Source: Longitalea luteola
GTDB taxonomy: Bacteria > Bacteroidota > Bacteroidia > Chitinophagales > Chitinophagaceae
Length of the DNA: 64,000 nt
Assembly (NCBI RefSeq): GCF_017356035.1
Contig: NZ_JAFIQX010000008.1
Location: forward strand, 303,137-367,136
Reading direction: 5' to 3'
Shown here: piece by piece, positions 9,601-20,100 of the stretch
Layout: every line of letters starts with the position of its first letter
Numbering within the stretch: position 1 is the stretch's first letter
Made by a program: the position numbers and the translations under genes
Notes under the pieces: generated by a model
Told to the model about the DNA's origin: nothing
What the model saw: the letters and a program-made list of their open reading frames with translations, nothing else
Database searches by the model: none

Positions 9601-10404
9601 TCAGATTATTTGCCAGTCATGCCATATACCCATAGAACATAAACGGATATAGATATCGGAGAACATAACCCAGAACAAGCTCATCCATGCCCACAACATA
9701 TGTTTCCGGTTGAAACAGCTTACACACCGGTACGTGCTGCGGCGGATGGGTGCGCCGGAAAACCGGTCGAGAAATCCACCGGCCAGGTGACGCAACGAAT
9801 GACAACCGAGTGTATATCCACCCAGCAATACCACATTGGTAGCTAACACCAATGTACCCACGCCTATGCCAAATGATCTTTCACCAGTATCAGGCCGGGT
9901 GAACCATAAAGCCTTCCAAACATCATAAAGCAGAAAGATCAAAAAGAACAGGGCGATATAAAGGAAGTAGCGATGTATATTTTGAATGATCAACGGAAAG
10001 GAATTTTCACCCCGGTACTTTTTACGCGGTTCGGTAACCGTACAGGACGGAGGATCAGCCCAGAATGACCGGTAATAGGTTCCCCGGTAATAATAACAGG
10101 TCAAGCGAAATAAACCCGGCGCCCATAATACCAGCAGCGCTGGCGACCAGGGTAGTACAGCCGGCCACCAGCCCGGTTTTGCGCCAAACCAGCTATGGGG
10201 AGAATCACCAAAGACCTCCGGCGAATACAGCGGCGACAGATAAGGACCGAATGTATAATGATTGCCCTGGAAGGCAGCCCAGGTTACATAAACAAGGAAA
10301 ACGCTGAGACAAATAAAGATGATCAGGGGACGGGCCCACCAAATATCCCTGCGGTAGGTATGGCCAAATTTATGATGGGGATCAGTTAAGTGTATTTCAG
10401 CCAT
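9601..10404 (-). CDS. Succinate dehydrogenase membrane anchor subunit (large single anchor)
   Basis: Membrane subunit of the Sdh complex by position and composition: about five hydrophobic segments in 267 residues, with His residues in or next to them (IIQNIHRYFLYIALFFL; LGCHSLRHLAGG) that could ligate haem. I chose the ATG at 10404, because the longer frame adds a non-conserved stretch reaching into the intergenic region. It is much larger than ordinary SdhC/SdhD and is not the usual Bacteroidota cytochrome b558 type by eye. It recalls the long anchor of the mycobacterial Sdh1 type, which is an inference. A CVSC pair near the C-terminus (RCVSCFNRKHM) is unusual. Confidence 0.8.
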   Translation of the reverse strand: MAEIHLTDPHHKFGHTYRRDIWWARPLIIFICLSVFLVYVTWAAFQGNHYTFGPYLSPLYSPEVFGDSPHSWFGAKPGWWPAVLPWSPALLVLWAPGLFRLTCYYYRGTYYRSFWADPPSCTVTEPRKKYRGENSFPLIIQNIHRYFLYIALFFLIFLLYDVWKALWFTRPDTGERSFGIGVGTLVLATNVVLLGGYTLGCHSLRHLAGGFLDRFSGAPIRRSTYRCVSCFNRKHMLWAWMSLFWVMFSDIYIRLCSMGIWHDWQII

Positions 10405-10749
10405 AAAAACTGATTTAGTTAATAAGGATAAAATTGTAAACTGAATATTTGCCCAGAACATGAGATCCAATAGGGAGATAAAATCCAGGTATTTACGGGG
10501 AGGCCTGGAATAAGGACGGAAATCACTTATAAATTTAATTCAAATTTTAATAGGGTGGGAATAGTTTCCGGGGTGCACAAAATGCCAGGTTACGAAACCG
10601 GTCACAGGCAGCTGGAAGATCACTGTGCTCAGCCCTCCTTACTCTGCTCAGTTCAAAAACAGCCTAATCGCTTTTTTTGATTGTGATCAAGACAACAGTT
10701 CATCGTAATAGCATAAATTAGAACTAGAGTGCCAGGTAAATCAATCCCC
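10405..10749. other. Intergenic region between divergent Sdh operon and putAbiC-like gene
   Basis: 345 bp with no convincing gene, hairpin or repeat. It must hold the promoters for both divergent transcription units, but I could not pick a good match to the Bacteroidota -33/-7 consensus (TTTG / TAnnTTTG). Confidence 0.5.
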
Positions 10750-11826
10750 ATGCAGGACAGAAAAAAAGACTATCAAACCAACCTCACCCCGCTCATAAAA
10801 ACGTTACTCGTACTGGCCGGGTTACTCTTTCTGTTTGCCCCGCTTTCGCCCCTGCTGTTTACCAATGCCGCCACCCGCTTTGCCGAATCCGGCCAAATTG
10901 GCGATACCATCGGCGGATTGATGAGCCCTTTCATTAATCTTTCCGCGGTTATCGTAACCGGACTGGCTTTTTATATGCAGTACAGGGCAAATAAATTACA
11001 GGTAGAGATCTTTACCGACCAGATAAAACAAACCGAAAGGCAGTATAAGAAAGAGAAAATTTACCAGGAAACGCAAAACAAGATCCAGCAATTTGAAAGC
11101 CAGTTCTTCGAAATGCTTCGCCTACATAAGGAGAATGTCGATGAGCTCTGTATAATAAGTGTCATCAACGGCAAACCGGTCGCTAAACGACAGGCATTTG
11201 TTACAATGGCCGATGAATTCAAGACATTTTTAGGGTACATTAATTACGATCACCTGCCCTTTATCCAGGAGTATAAACACGCCTATGATGTATTTTTCTG
11301 GGGTTGGAATAGCGATTACATCGATATCGATTCCTTATCGCACTCCTGGTTCAGGATCGTGGATGGACCGAACGAATCTGACCCCTCGTATTCAATTGAC
11401 TTCAGGGCATATAAAGGCTACTCAAGTTCATTAGGTCACTATTTCAGGCACCTGTTCCTCATGGTGAAATTCGTTGCTTACAGTGATGCCATCACTGACT
11501 ATAACAGCAAGATGAAATATTTAAAGATATTAAGGGCGCAATTGAGCAATCACGAACAGATCCTGCTTTTCTATAACTGGTTAAGTGAAGGGTACGGTGG
11601 CGCCTGGGAAAACGAGGAACATAAGTTTTTTACCGAATATAAAATGATCCATAACCTGTGGGTGGGCGAACTATATCATCACCAGTATATAGTTGATGCG
11701 GTAAACAGCCTTATCGATAAGTACAATCGCAATCCCAAAGACACCCCCCTGTTCGAATTCCAGGGAAATGATTTTGCGCTCAAAATGAAAAGCATGGAGA
11801 ACAGATCGCTTTCTGACCTTTTTTAG
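10750..11826 (+). CDS. Putative phage abortive infection protein (putAbiC-like)
   Basis: 358 residues from the ATG at 10750; a GTG 21 bp upstream is the alternative. Two N-terminal membrane segments (about 19-38 and 60-80) are followed by a charged coiled-coil (KQTERQYKKEKIYQETQ). Then come signatures I associate with the putative AbiC family (PF16872): QFESQFFEMLRLHKENV, GHYFRHLFLMVKF, KILRAQLSNHEQILLFYNWL. Members are thought to stop phage propagation by shutting down the infected cell. It is a single-gene unit with no restriction or other defence genes beside it. The membrane topology implies an inner-membrane location with the long C-terminal domain in the cytoplasm. Confidence 0.8.
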   Translation: MQDRKKDYQTNLTPLIKTLLVLAGLLFLFAPLSPLLFTNAATRFAESGQIGDTIGGLMSPFINLSAVIVTGLAFYMQYRANKLQVEIFTDQIKQTERQYKKEKIYQETQNKIQQFESQFFEMLRLHKENVDELCIISVINGKPVAKRQAFVTMADEFKTFLGYINYDHLPFIQEYKHAYDVFFWGWNSDYIDIDSLSHSWFRIVDGPNESDPSYSIDFRAYKGYSSSLGHYFRHLFLMVKFVAYSDAITDYNSKMKYLKILRAQLSNHEQILLFYNWLSEGYGGAWENEEHKFFTEYKMIHNLWVGELYHHQYIVDAVNSLIDKYNRNPKDTPLFEFQGNDFALKMKSMENRSLSDLF

Positions 11827-12010
11827 GTTTGCTCCCTTTTTCATTCTATCGGTTCCAATAACAGGTTAATATACCCCCACTCCGTTTTCGTCTATAATAC
11901 TGCCGCGTTTGTCCTATTCTGCGCATTAATTCGCAAAATGCTTTATTTTTATCCCGACACCCAGGAAAAAATCCCGACCAGTTATAAATGCCTTTTAAAC
12001 CAGGCAAAGC

Positions 12011-12781
12011 ATGAAGTGCGCTATAACAATTATTCGTAGAAAGACAGTATTGCTGCTGTTGGTCCTGTTTCACCAGGCAGCCGTTTCCCAGGTAGTGATC
12101 AAAGGGACTGTATATGATAAACAGGCCCGCTATGGTGTGCCCCATGTGAGCGTGATGAGCAGCTCCGGCCTGGGCACTATAACCGATTCCTTAGGCCGTT
12201 ACTCCATAAAAGTGCCCGGCGATGACTCCGTTTATTTTTCTTACCTGGGTAAAATGACCGCGAAGTTCCCTGTCAAACACCTGCCACCCGATCAACCGCT
12301 CGATATCAGCCTGCCGGTGCTGGTCGACAGCCTGCCTTCCGTAACCGTGCGTCAACCCAGCTACCGGATGGATTCACTCGCCAACCGTGCGGAATACAAA
12401 AAAGTGTTCGACTATGATCCCGTATTGGCCGGTTCGCCGGGAAGCGGCTTTGGGATCGGTATTGGGTTCGACCTTATTTTTAACGCGCGAAAAATAAGGA
12501 GTATGGAAAAACTGAAGGCCCGCCTGGAAAGAGAAGAACGGGATAAATATGTGGATCACCGTTTTACCAAAGCGCTGGTGAAACGTATTACCGGCCTCAC
12601 ATCGCCGGCGCTGGATACTTTTATGATCCAGTACCGCCCCAGCTATGAGCAGTTGAAAAGTTTTGAAACGGAATACGAGTATTACAAATACATCAAAACC
12701 TTTGGCCAGTTCTTTACTGACAACTGGAAGATCAATCATCCTGGTATAATCCCCGACAGCACGCGCATAACTCATCCTTAA
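12011..12781 (+). CDS. Exported protein with carboxypeptidase-regulatory-like domain
   Basis: 256 residues with a signal peptide (RRKTVLLLLVLFHQAAVSQ). A CarboxypepD_reg-like beta-sandwich follows at about 28-105 (IKGTVYDKQARYGVPHVSVMSSSGLGTITDSLGRYSI), then an unassigned helical, charged C-terminal part. Proteins of this type are common cell-envelope proteins of Bacteroidota, often with unknown function. It stands alone and ends at a hairpin terminator shared with the convergent phosphoesterase gene. Function cannot be assigned. Confidence 0.8.
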   Translation: MKCAITIIRRKTVLLLLVLFHQAAVSQVVIKGTVYDKQARYGVPHVSVMSSSGLGTITDSLGRYSIKVPGDDSVYFSYLGKMTAKFPVKHLPPDQPLDISLPVLVDSLPSVTVRQPSYRMDSLANRAEYKKVFDYDPVLAGSPGSGFGIGIGFDLIFNARKIRSMEKLKARLEREERDKYVDHRFTKALVKRITGLTSPALDTFMIQYRPSYEQLKSFETEYEYYKYIKTFGQFFTDNWKINHPGIIPDSTRITHP

Positions 12782-12786
12782 TATAA

Positions 12787-12820
12787 AGAAGGCAAAGCTG
12801 CCCGAGCCTTGCCTTCTTTT
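12787..12820. terminator. Bidirectional intrinsic terminator
   Basis: Hairpin with a 9-bp perfect outer stem (agaaggcaa / ttgccttct) followed by a T run on the plus strand and preceded by A's. It lies between convergent genes ending at 12781 and 12843, so it likely also ends the SusCD-phosphoesterase operon. Confidence 0.75.
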
Positions 12821-12842
12821 TATTTACAGTTAATCAGAAATA

Positions 12843-14333
12843 TTACAGAATGATCTTTTCCTGGTAAACATTGCCAAACCGGTCGGTAACCTTAACCATT
12901 ATTTCTTTCGCCGCCGGTGAAGGTTTGGCAAAGAAAATATGATCTGCCGTTGTTGGTTCAACGAATTTGTGCTTCTTAGGCAATTGGGGACCGGCATACA
13001 GTTCAATGGCCCACGGATCCAGCGATACGCGCCTTTCCATGTCGCCTTTGGCAACACCGTCTTCAATCCATTCCACTTTCCATTTACTATCCCAATTCCA
13101 GACATTGGCGCATATTTCTTCGGGCGCATCTTTCAATCGGCCTTTTGCATACACTCTTAGCTGGTGCTCTTTCGGTTTGCCCGTACTTTTATAATACCAT
13201 TTGATCTCACTGCCGTCTACTTCATACACACCATAACCGGAGGGCGTACCATCGCCGCAGATGGGGCCCGTCCACCAGGCGCCGCATACCGTACCGTGAT
13301 TATGCTCCATCATATTGTCCTTCTCCCAGGTATCATTGAAGTGCGTATGACCGCTCATAATATGCACTTTATAGGGCGCAAGTAATTTATACAGTTGTTC
13401 CCGGTTGGCTACCACACCACCCAGTTCTTCTGCTTTTTTATCCCTTTTTGCCTGACCGGTAAAAGTGGGGATATGCAGCGAAACCACTACGGTGCTGCCC
13501 GGCTTTACCGTGGCCAGGTCCTGCACCAGCCACTGCAACTGGTTCTCGGTAATGTAACCTATGTACTTTTTGTGGGCGCCCAGAAAAAATACATCATCCA
13601 GCACCACATAATGGATCTCGCCCCGGTTGAATGAATAATACGTTGGGCCAAACTGCTGTTTAAAAGTTTTGGCCGAACCATCATCTGTGCGGGCATCGTT
13701 GTCCATATCATGGTTACCGATCACATTGTAGAACGGAATGCCGCACATGCCGACGGCCTGTTTATAATCTTCGAACAACTCGAAATGATCCCATACCAGG
13801 TCACCGCAGCCGATACCATGGAACAGGGTGTTCTTTGGGTACGATGCCACCAGCGCCTGCAGGTCAGGCACCGATTGGCTCTTTAACAGCTCTACATCTT
13901 TTTTTGAGATCATCTGCGTATCAGCCCACACCACGAAATTATGTTTGCGGTCATCCACTTCGAGTTTTTCCAGGGCGAAGTCGTTCTTAACGGTATCATT
14001 CCCTTTTGCCAGCGGCACATAAAAAGCGGCTATTCCCTTATCAGCCGGAATAGCATAACCGGCCGGAACGCTTATATAAACAAATTCCGCAGTGATATTG
14101 CTTGTCAGTTCATATCGTCCGTTCTTATCTGTAAGAGTAACATTTATTCCATCCGTTACGGCAACATTCGCTATTCCCTTTCCCCTGCTATGCACCATTC
14201 CTTTCAGCGTACGTATGGAAAGATCGATATGCTCCCGTTTGGCAACGGGTTTGGCGTTCACGAATACAGATGGCATCGCGAGCAGCGATCCGGTAAAACC
14301 TACATTCTTTAAAAATGCTCTCCTGTTGGTCAT
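12843..14333 (-). CDS. Secreted calcineurin-like metallophosphoesterase
   Basis: 496 residues. It starts with a Tat-like signal (MTNRRAFLKNVGFTGSLL) and has three parts: an N-terminal beta-sandwich (MetallophosN-like, about 35-125), a central calcineurin-like phosphoesterase domain and a C-terminal MetallophosC-like domain (from about 330). Metal ligands are visible: WADTQM, GDLVWDHFE, VIGNHDMD, VVSLHIP and MSGHTHFN. It therefore hydrolyses a phosphoester outside the cytoplasm. It is the last gene of the SusCD operon, 16 bp after the DUF5689 lipoprotein gene, which suggests that the locus takes up a phosphorylated or phosphoester-containing nutrient. Confidence 0.9.
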   Translation of the reverse strand: MTNRRAFLKNVGFTGSLLAMPSVFVNAKPVAKREHIDLSIRTLKGMVHSRGKGIANVAVTDGINVTLTDKNGRYELTSNITAEFVYISVPAGYAIPADKGIAAFYVPLAKGNDTVKNDFALEKLEVDDRKHNFVVWADTQMISKKDVELLKSQSVPDLQALVASYPKNTLFHGIGCGDLVWDHFELFEDYKQAVGMCGIPFYNVIGNHDMDNDARTDDGSAKTFKQQFGPTYYSFNRGEIHYVVLDDVFFLGAHKKYIGYITENQLQWLVQDLATVKPGSTVVVSLHIPTFTGQAKRDKKAEELGGVVANREQLYKLLAPYKVHIMSGHTHFNDTWEKDNMMEHNHGTVCGAWWTGPICGDGTPSGYGVYEVDGSEIKWYYKSTGKPKEHQLRVYAKGRLKDAPEEICANVWNWDSKWKVEWIEDGVAKGDMERRVSLDPWAIELYAGPQLPKKHKFVEPTTADHIFFAKPSPAAKEIMVKVTDRFGNVYQEKIIL

Positions 14334-14349
14334 GAGGTACTATTTCTGA

Positions 14350-15618
14350 TTAATAATTCTGGTAAATGGCAATATCGTCTACGCCCAGGCGGCCGTTCTC
14401 AATGGTGGGAATACTGGTAGTTCCCAACGGCAGTTTTCGGATCCTGAAACGAACGTTCCCTTCAATATCCATTATGAAAGTGGCCTGTTTGGGTTTTATA
14501 GCTACACTTGTTTTCTCCGGGTCTGAAATTACATCACCGATCTGCTTCCAGGTAACACCCTGGTCGGTAGAAGCTTCCAGTACAAATGAGCTGGCTGCAT
14601 CGGTGTAATAACAGCCATACCAGAAAGTCACTTTTGTTGCTCCGTTGGGGAGGTCATAATTCATCTGCAGGTAACAGGGCGCCGAAGGGCCGAGGTTCTG
14701 CTGAAAGCGAATGGCCTGTTCGCCGGATACAATCCTGTCGCGGCCGGTGGTAACGCCCAGTAAACACTGTTCCAAACGCCAGTTACCGGTACGCAGATCG
14801 ATATTTTTTCCGGCATAACCATTTTTCTGGGAATCATCAGGGCTTTCAAAATCCTCGGGGTAACCGGGGTATTTGGGGCCACTGGCATAAAGCATATCAT
14901 TGAGCGATCTTAACCGAAGCTCCAGGCCTTGTGCGCCGGCCATGGGAATACCAACAAATGTAGCGCTTGGCTTAATGATCTCATTGGCAAAAACGGCGCC
15001 GCCTTCCGTCAAAAGCGTCAGGGTGCTGTCCCCGCCATCTGAAAGTATCTTTGATCCGGCGAATTTTTCGTCAACCGGCAATGGGGTTACATCAGCTGTA
15101 ACACTTACCAGCGTGTTCTCAAAATGCTGAGGAGCCTTTTTCAGTTCGTTTATGGTTACCGGCCGTACCGTTACGGGGTGTCCTGATGAAATCTTTGTAA
15201 TAGCAGCAGCATTCAATCCTGTTATGGTCAAAGGTCCGTTGCCGGAACGGCTTAATACACTGCCTTCCAGGTCCACTAGGATTGAATCGCCTACTGCATA
15301 ACTCGTTGCAGCAGCCTTATCCAGCACGAGCGCCACGCCCCGTATCAATCCACGCCAGTTGTCCTGGATAATGAGATATCCTTCAGGAAAATTGCCTGAC
15401 GCGCCGGTGGCAATAACTTTTCCTGTGGTACGATATGCTCCTGACAGTGTATTTCTTCCCAGCCGGATATCGGCTTCCTTATAAGCAGATCTGATAACAT
15501 AGATAGAAGCCAGTGGATTCAGCTCGCCTGTTGCTTCGTTTATATTTTCTTTCACACAGGAAGGAAACAGGCCACCCAGGAGCACGCCTAGATATAAAAG
15601 ATATTTTTTTATACTCAT
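14350..15618 (-). CDS. DUF5689-type surface lipoprotein
   Basis: 422 residues with a lipoprotein signal (LLGGLFPSC, Cys at about 21). The N-terminal half matches the DUF5689/OB-fold-like pattern (LASIYVIRSAYKEADIRLG ... GYLIIQDNWRGLIRGVALVLD). The C-terminal half looks like a beta-sandwich choice-of-anchor or carbohydrate-binding-like module (PEDFESPDDSQKNGYAGK ... FVLEASTDQGVTWKQIGD). Such proteins often accompany SusCD pairs as surface-exposed accessory binding proteins. It starts 21 bp after the SusD-like gene ends and is followed by the phosphoesterase gene. Confidence 0.85.
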   Translation of the reverse strand: MSIKKYLLYLGVLLGGLFPSCVKENINEATGELNPLASIYVIRSAYKEADIRLGRNTLSGAYRTTGKVIATGASGNFPEGYLIIQDNWRGLIRGVALVLDKAAATSYAVGDSILVDLEGSVLSRSGNGPLTITGLNAAAITKISSGHPVTVRPVTINELKKAPQHFENTLVSVTADVTPLPVDEKFAGSKILSDGGDSTLTLLTEGGAVFANEIIKPSATFVGIPMAGAQGLELRLRSLNDMLYASGPKYPGYPEDFESPDDSQKNGYAGKNIDLRTGNWRLEQCLLGVTTGRDRIVSGEQAIRFQQNLGPSAPCYLQMNYDLPNGATKVTFWYGCYYTDAASSFVLEASTDQGVTWKQIGDVISDPEKTSVAIKPKQATFIMDIEGNVRFRIRKLPLGTTSIPTIENGRLGVDDIAIYQNY

Positions 15619-15639
15619 TTTTGATTGATTGTTTGATGA

Positions 15640-17109
15640 TTACTCTGGTTGGTTCCACCACACTTTCACGTTAATATCATCGCCGCCCATGGCATCTACG
15701 GCCTCCTGGTAGTGAACAGGATTGGTAGCCATTGTATTGATTGGATAAACAAATCGTGACGGCATTTTACCGTTGTTCTGAACACCGGGTCCTACCGGCA
15801 GCACCGGGTGGCCGGTCCTCCTGTATTCAGACCAGGATTGAAAATCTGTAAAGAACAGGGTGTAATACTTTTGCAGTAAGATCTGTTCCATCTTATTGTC
15901 GAAAGAGGCTGCTTCATTCCATTTCACATCTTCTTTGTCCAGGTGACCGGCAGGAACAGCCAATCCCCACCAGGTGATGGCATTTTGTACACCCGCATCA
16001 TAATACGTTTTCGGCGAACCGCTGATATATCCTTTCAATGCCGCCTCTGCCAAGATGAACTGCAGCTCGGCATAATTCATGATATTGCCCAGGTGCGCAT
16101 CTGTTTTAAGTGAATTGAGGTAGGTGCTCATGATCTCGGGCGCATCGCCGGTTCCATAACCACTGGTCATACCCAGGTAACCGCCTCCCAATCCCAGGGC
16201 AGTGGCTATTTTCGTAAGCCGTGGATCTATCCAGGCATTCAGGTTGTTGATGAAAAATTCCGCATATCCTTTACCTCCGCTAAAATCAAGATCACGGTAT
16301 TGTGCAAATTCCGACATCAGCGGAATAGCGCCGCCTATTGGCAGTACAGCGGAATAATCATTACTGGTCATGATCGGGTACGCGGCGGCATTCACATTGA
16401 TCATCTCTTTTATTTTGGCTACCGCCCCTGAGGAAGCTTTACCGGAAGCACGCATCAACAGTCGTAAATAAAGCGAATTTCCGAACCGGCGCCATTTATT
16501 GGCCGAGCCTTTGAATAAAGGATCGGCCGTTGATGAGGTATCGGGCAGATTGATATTTAAAGCCAGCCTTACATTCGCTGTATCGAGCTTTTTGAACAGG
16601 TCGGCATAAATGTCTTTCTGCGCATCAAATTTGGGTTGAATATTGCCTTCTTTACCCAGGTTTGATTCAAAGTAAGGTACATCGCCATACATATCCGTGA
16701 TCATGGAAGATACCCAGGCATCGAGGATGAGGCTAATGGCCTGATATGTTTGATATCCTGCCTGCTGCGTTATTGTCGCGCTGCTATAAATATCCCTGAT
16801 ATTGGTCAACTGAAGATACCAGTTCCGCCACATGTAATCCGATTCCGTTGGCCTGATCACATAGCGATGGAACTCTCTCGATTCAGAAGTAGTTACGGTT
16901 ACCTGCATCAGGTCATGATTGATACGCATGGCCCTGTTCAGATTAGCGTTTACCAACGACAGTAAGGTAGGCCCTAAAAGTGTTTGGGGAGTAGCGGCGG
17001 CAGTCGCATTCGGGTTGGTGTTCATCTCCGCGAAATCCTTGGTACAGGAGATGCCCATCAGGCTTATTGCCACTAAAGCTATCCACGTATGTTTAAATAT
17101 GATTCTCAT
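15640..17109 (-). CDS. SusD/RagB-like outer-membrane lipoprotein
   Basis: 489-residue nutrient-binding lipoprotein that caps the SusC channel. It has a lipoprotein signal (AISLMGISC) followed by the KDFAEMNTNPNATAAATP stretch typical of the SusD-like_2 group. Helical TPR-like segments follow, with AISLILDAWVSSMITDMYGDVPY and the C-terminal YYTLFFTDFQSWSEYRRTGHP block. It is 10 bp downstream of susC, so the two are translated as a pair. Confidence 0.93.
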   Translation of the reverse strand: MRIIFKHTWIALVAISLMGISCTKDFAEMNTNPNATAAATPQTLLGPTLLSLVNANLNRAMRINHDLMQVTVTTSESREFHRYVIRPTESDYMWRNWYLQLTNIRDIYSSATITQQAGYQTYQAISLILDAWVSSMITDMYGDVPYFESNLGKEGNIQPKFDAQKDIYADLFKKLDTANVRLALNINLPDTSSTADPLFKGSANKWRRFGNSLYLRLLMRASGKASSGAVAKIKEMINVNAAAYPIMTSNDYSAVLPIGGAIPLMSEFAQYRDLDFSGGKGYAEFFINNLNAWIDPRLTKIATALGLGGGYLGMTSGYGTGDAPEIMSTYLNSLKTDAHLGNIMNYAELQFILAEAALKGYISGSPKTYYDAGVQNAITWWGLAVPAGHLDKEDVKWNEAASFDNKMEQILLQKYYTLFFTDFQSWSEYRRTGHPVLPVGPGVQNNGKMPSRFVYPINTMATNPVHYQEAVDAMGGDDINVKVWWNQPE

Positions 17110-17119
17110 TTCACTATAA

Positions 17120-20100
17120 TTAGAATGATACGTTTAAGTTAATACCCATGGAGCGTGTCGACGGGAATTGCGCCACTTCCGCCCCGGCCCTGATATCGCC
17201 ATCGTCCAGTGCGCCGAATTCAGGGTCAAAAGCCGGCCAGTCGGTTATCACCAACAGATCACGACCGTAAACGCCTATGGTGAGTTTTTGCAGCTTTAAT
17301 CTTTTCACCAGTGCAGGTGCAATGGAATAATCGAGTCGCAGCTCTCTGAGTTTAATAAAGTCGGTGCTGAACATATTGGCTTCTGCATTATCGCGGTTAA
17401 AATGCTCGGCGTAAAAGTCGCCCACATTGGTAGCCACTACCGTGTTCTTTACATATTTACCGTCGGCGGTTTCCATTACTCCGTCGCCAGTGATGCCGTT
17501 ATATCTTCCCGGAAGGGTCTTCTTCAGTTTTCCTTCTTCCGCCAGCACTGCATGCGTTAATGAGTAAGCTTTGCCACCTGCCTGGCCATCGAACAGGAAG
17601 CTAAAGGAGAATTGTCCATAACGCAGCTGGTTGCCCCAACCGAATTTGTATTTGGCCATTGAATTACCCAGGTACATGAGTGAATCACTTCTCACGGGCA
17701 ATCCATTCCTGTAAACGATCTCACCTTCGGGTGAGCGCAGGTAACCCAATCCATACATATCACCCAGTGATCCGCCTTTAAATGCCTCTACCACTACCCT
17801 GCTGGCCACCATATTCATCAATACTTTGCGATCGCCGGGAATGCTGATTATCTTATTCCGGTTGGTTGAAAAATTACCGTAGGTGCTCCAGGTGAATTTC
17901 TTTAATTTCAGCACGTCAGCACGGGCCATCACTTCCAAACCTCTATTCCTTACTTCCCCGGCATTCATGATCATCAGCGCATAACCGCTGGCTACATCCA
18001 CAGGGGCGTCAATGATCTGGTCTTTGGTATTATTCTGGTAAACTGCTACATCCAATTGTATCCTGTTCTTCAGGAAGCGGATATCTGTTCCCAGCTCGAT
18101 ACTCCTGGTGCGAAGCGGTTTCAATTCCTCATTGGGAATAACGGTTGGGTTATACAAACCGCCGGGATAACTGGCGTTTGTATTGTACGTATAAGCGGTG
18201 AGGTAAGGACGGGTGCCGCCGCTACCTACTTCTGCCCAGGATGCTCTCAGTTTCAGGAAGGAGATCGCCTGCGGTAATTTCACCGCATCAGACAGCACTG
18301 CGCTAAGGTTTACCGAGGGGTAGAAGATGTCGGGCACTTTTTTAAATACCGGGTTTACAAGTGTGCTCGTCCAATCCTGCCTGGCAGTTAGATCGAGGTA
18401 TAAAAAATCCTTGTACGATACCGTTGCCATCCCATACAATCCATTCACGGCATATTCTGCGCGGTAAGGACGCGATTCAATGGGTAAGGCGCTATTCGCC
18501 AGGGTAAAGATATTAGGGAAGATCAGTTTTTCAGCCCGGTATTCATTCCTGCGGTAGCGGTTCTTCATCAAACTTCCGCCCACAGCTACATTGTAATTGA
18601 ACAGGCTCTTCCTGCGCTGCGCATCATACCGCAACAGAAAGTCACTGTTTATTTCGCTGGTTACGATATCCTGCTCGCGGTACATCCCATCAGCATATTT
18701 CTGCGTGCTTTTGGGTTTCCGCTGCGAGCGGTCTTCCATCATCATGTCAACAGAAGTTCTGAGCATCAGGCTCAATTTCCTGGTGAAATTATAATTCGCT
18801 GTAACGTTGCCGATCACGCCATTCCTGTTCGACGTATTCAGCATTTCATAGGCCTGCAGAAACGGATTATCCAATTGCAGGGAGAAAGGTCTTCTTTGCT
18901 CCATACCTTCTTTACCGGGAATCCAGTAGTCTTTAAACCAGTTAAGGTCCATGCTGGGTGTAATACCACGGATAAAGTACATGATGGTCTGGTTGTTATA
19001 GCCGGTAGATGGAAGATTATCGCTGGTACGATTGTTATAATTGATCTTCGCGGAAATGGACAGCCTGTCGTTGACCTTATGGTTCAGCTGCAGCGCAACC
19101 GTATTTCTCTTATAGCCGGTGTTAGGTACGATCCAGCTGTTGTATACATTGGTATAGGAAAGCCTTGCTGAAGTACGGTCGTTACCGCCTGCCAGTGAAA
19201 TTGTATTGGTTATTGTTTTTGCCGTTTCAAAGAAATCCTTCCTGTTGTTCCTGTAAGGCACCCAGGGCGTTTTTGTCGCCACGCCGGCAGGAATAGCGGT
19301 AAGCCGGTATCTTTCGGGTTCATACTGATAGTACAACTGGCCGTCGAACTTAGGTCCCCACGCTGAGCTTGAACTATACGTTCTCAATCCGTCTTCACTA
19401 TCGCCATAAGAATAATAGAGATCGCCATCTGCAGCCCTGTCGCCCTGGCCATATTCATATTGATAGTCGGGCCATCTGTTGATCGTAGCGATAGCTGCGT
19501 TTGAATTCAAATTGAGGCCCCAGCCTTTTTGTTTCGAGGCTCCCTGTTTGGTAGTTATGATGATGGCGCCATTGCCACCCCGCGAACCATACAAGGCGGT
19601 GGCATTGGGCCCTTTCAATACAGAAACACTTTCAATATCTTCCGGGTTAAGATCGGCGAGGCTCGAGCCAAAATCAACGGGCGAATCAGCATCGAGGTAG
19701 TTGCCGCTTCCAGTGCCCGTGAGCTTGCCGCTGCTTCCACTGATCACTACACCATCCACTACGATGAGGGCGGCATTGTCCGGATCGTAAAACGAATTTC
19801 CGCCGCGAAGGATTATTTTACTGGAGCCTGCAGGGCCACCGCCTGATTTAATGATATTGAGACCCGCTACTTTTCCGGTAAGCGCATCTGACCAGTTATT
19901 CGACATGGCGTTGGTCAGCTCTTCTCCATCGATCCTGGTAACCGCATACCCCAGCGTTCTTTCTTCCCGTTTTATACCAAGCGATGTTACCACCACTTCA
20001 TCCAGGTCATCTGTTTTACTTTTTAACCGGATGAGCAGGGTATTGGCTCTGCCGGCCTGCTTAACAGTAAACCCTTTGTAATTGGAAGTTGCATATCCTA

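Noticed and set aside
11846..12145. 99-codon minus-strand frame
   Set aside because: It overlaps the signal peptide region of the exported protein gene at 12011 and has no recognisable domain.
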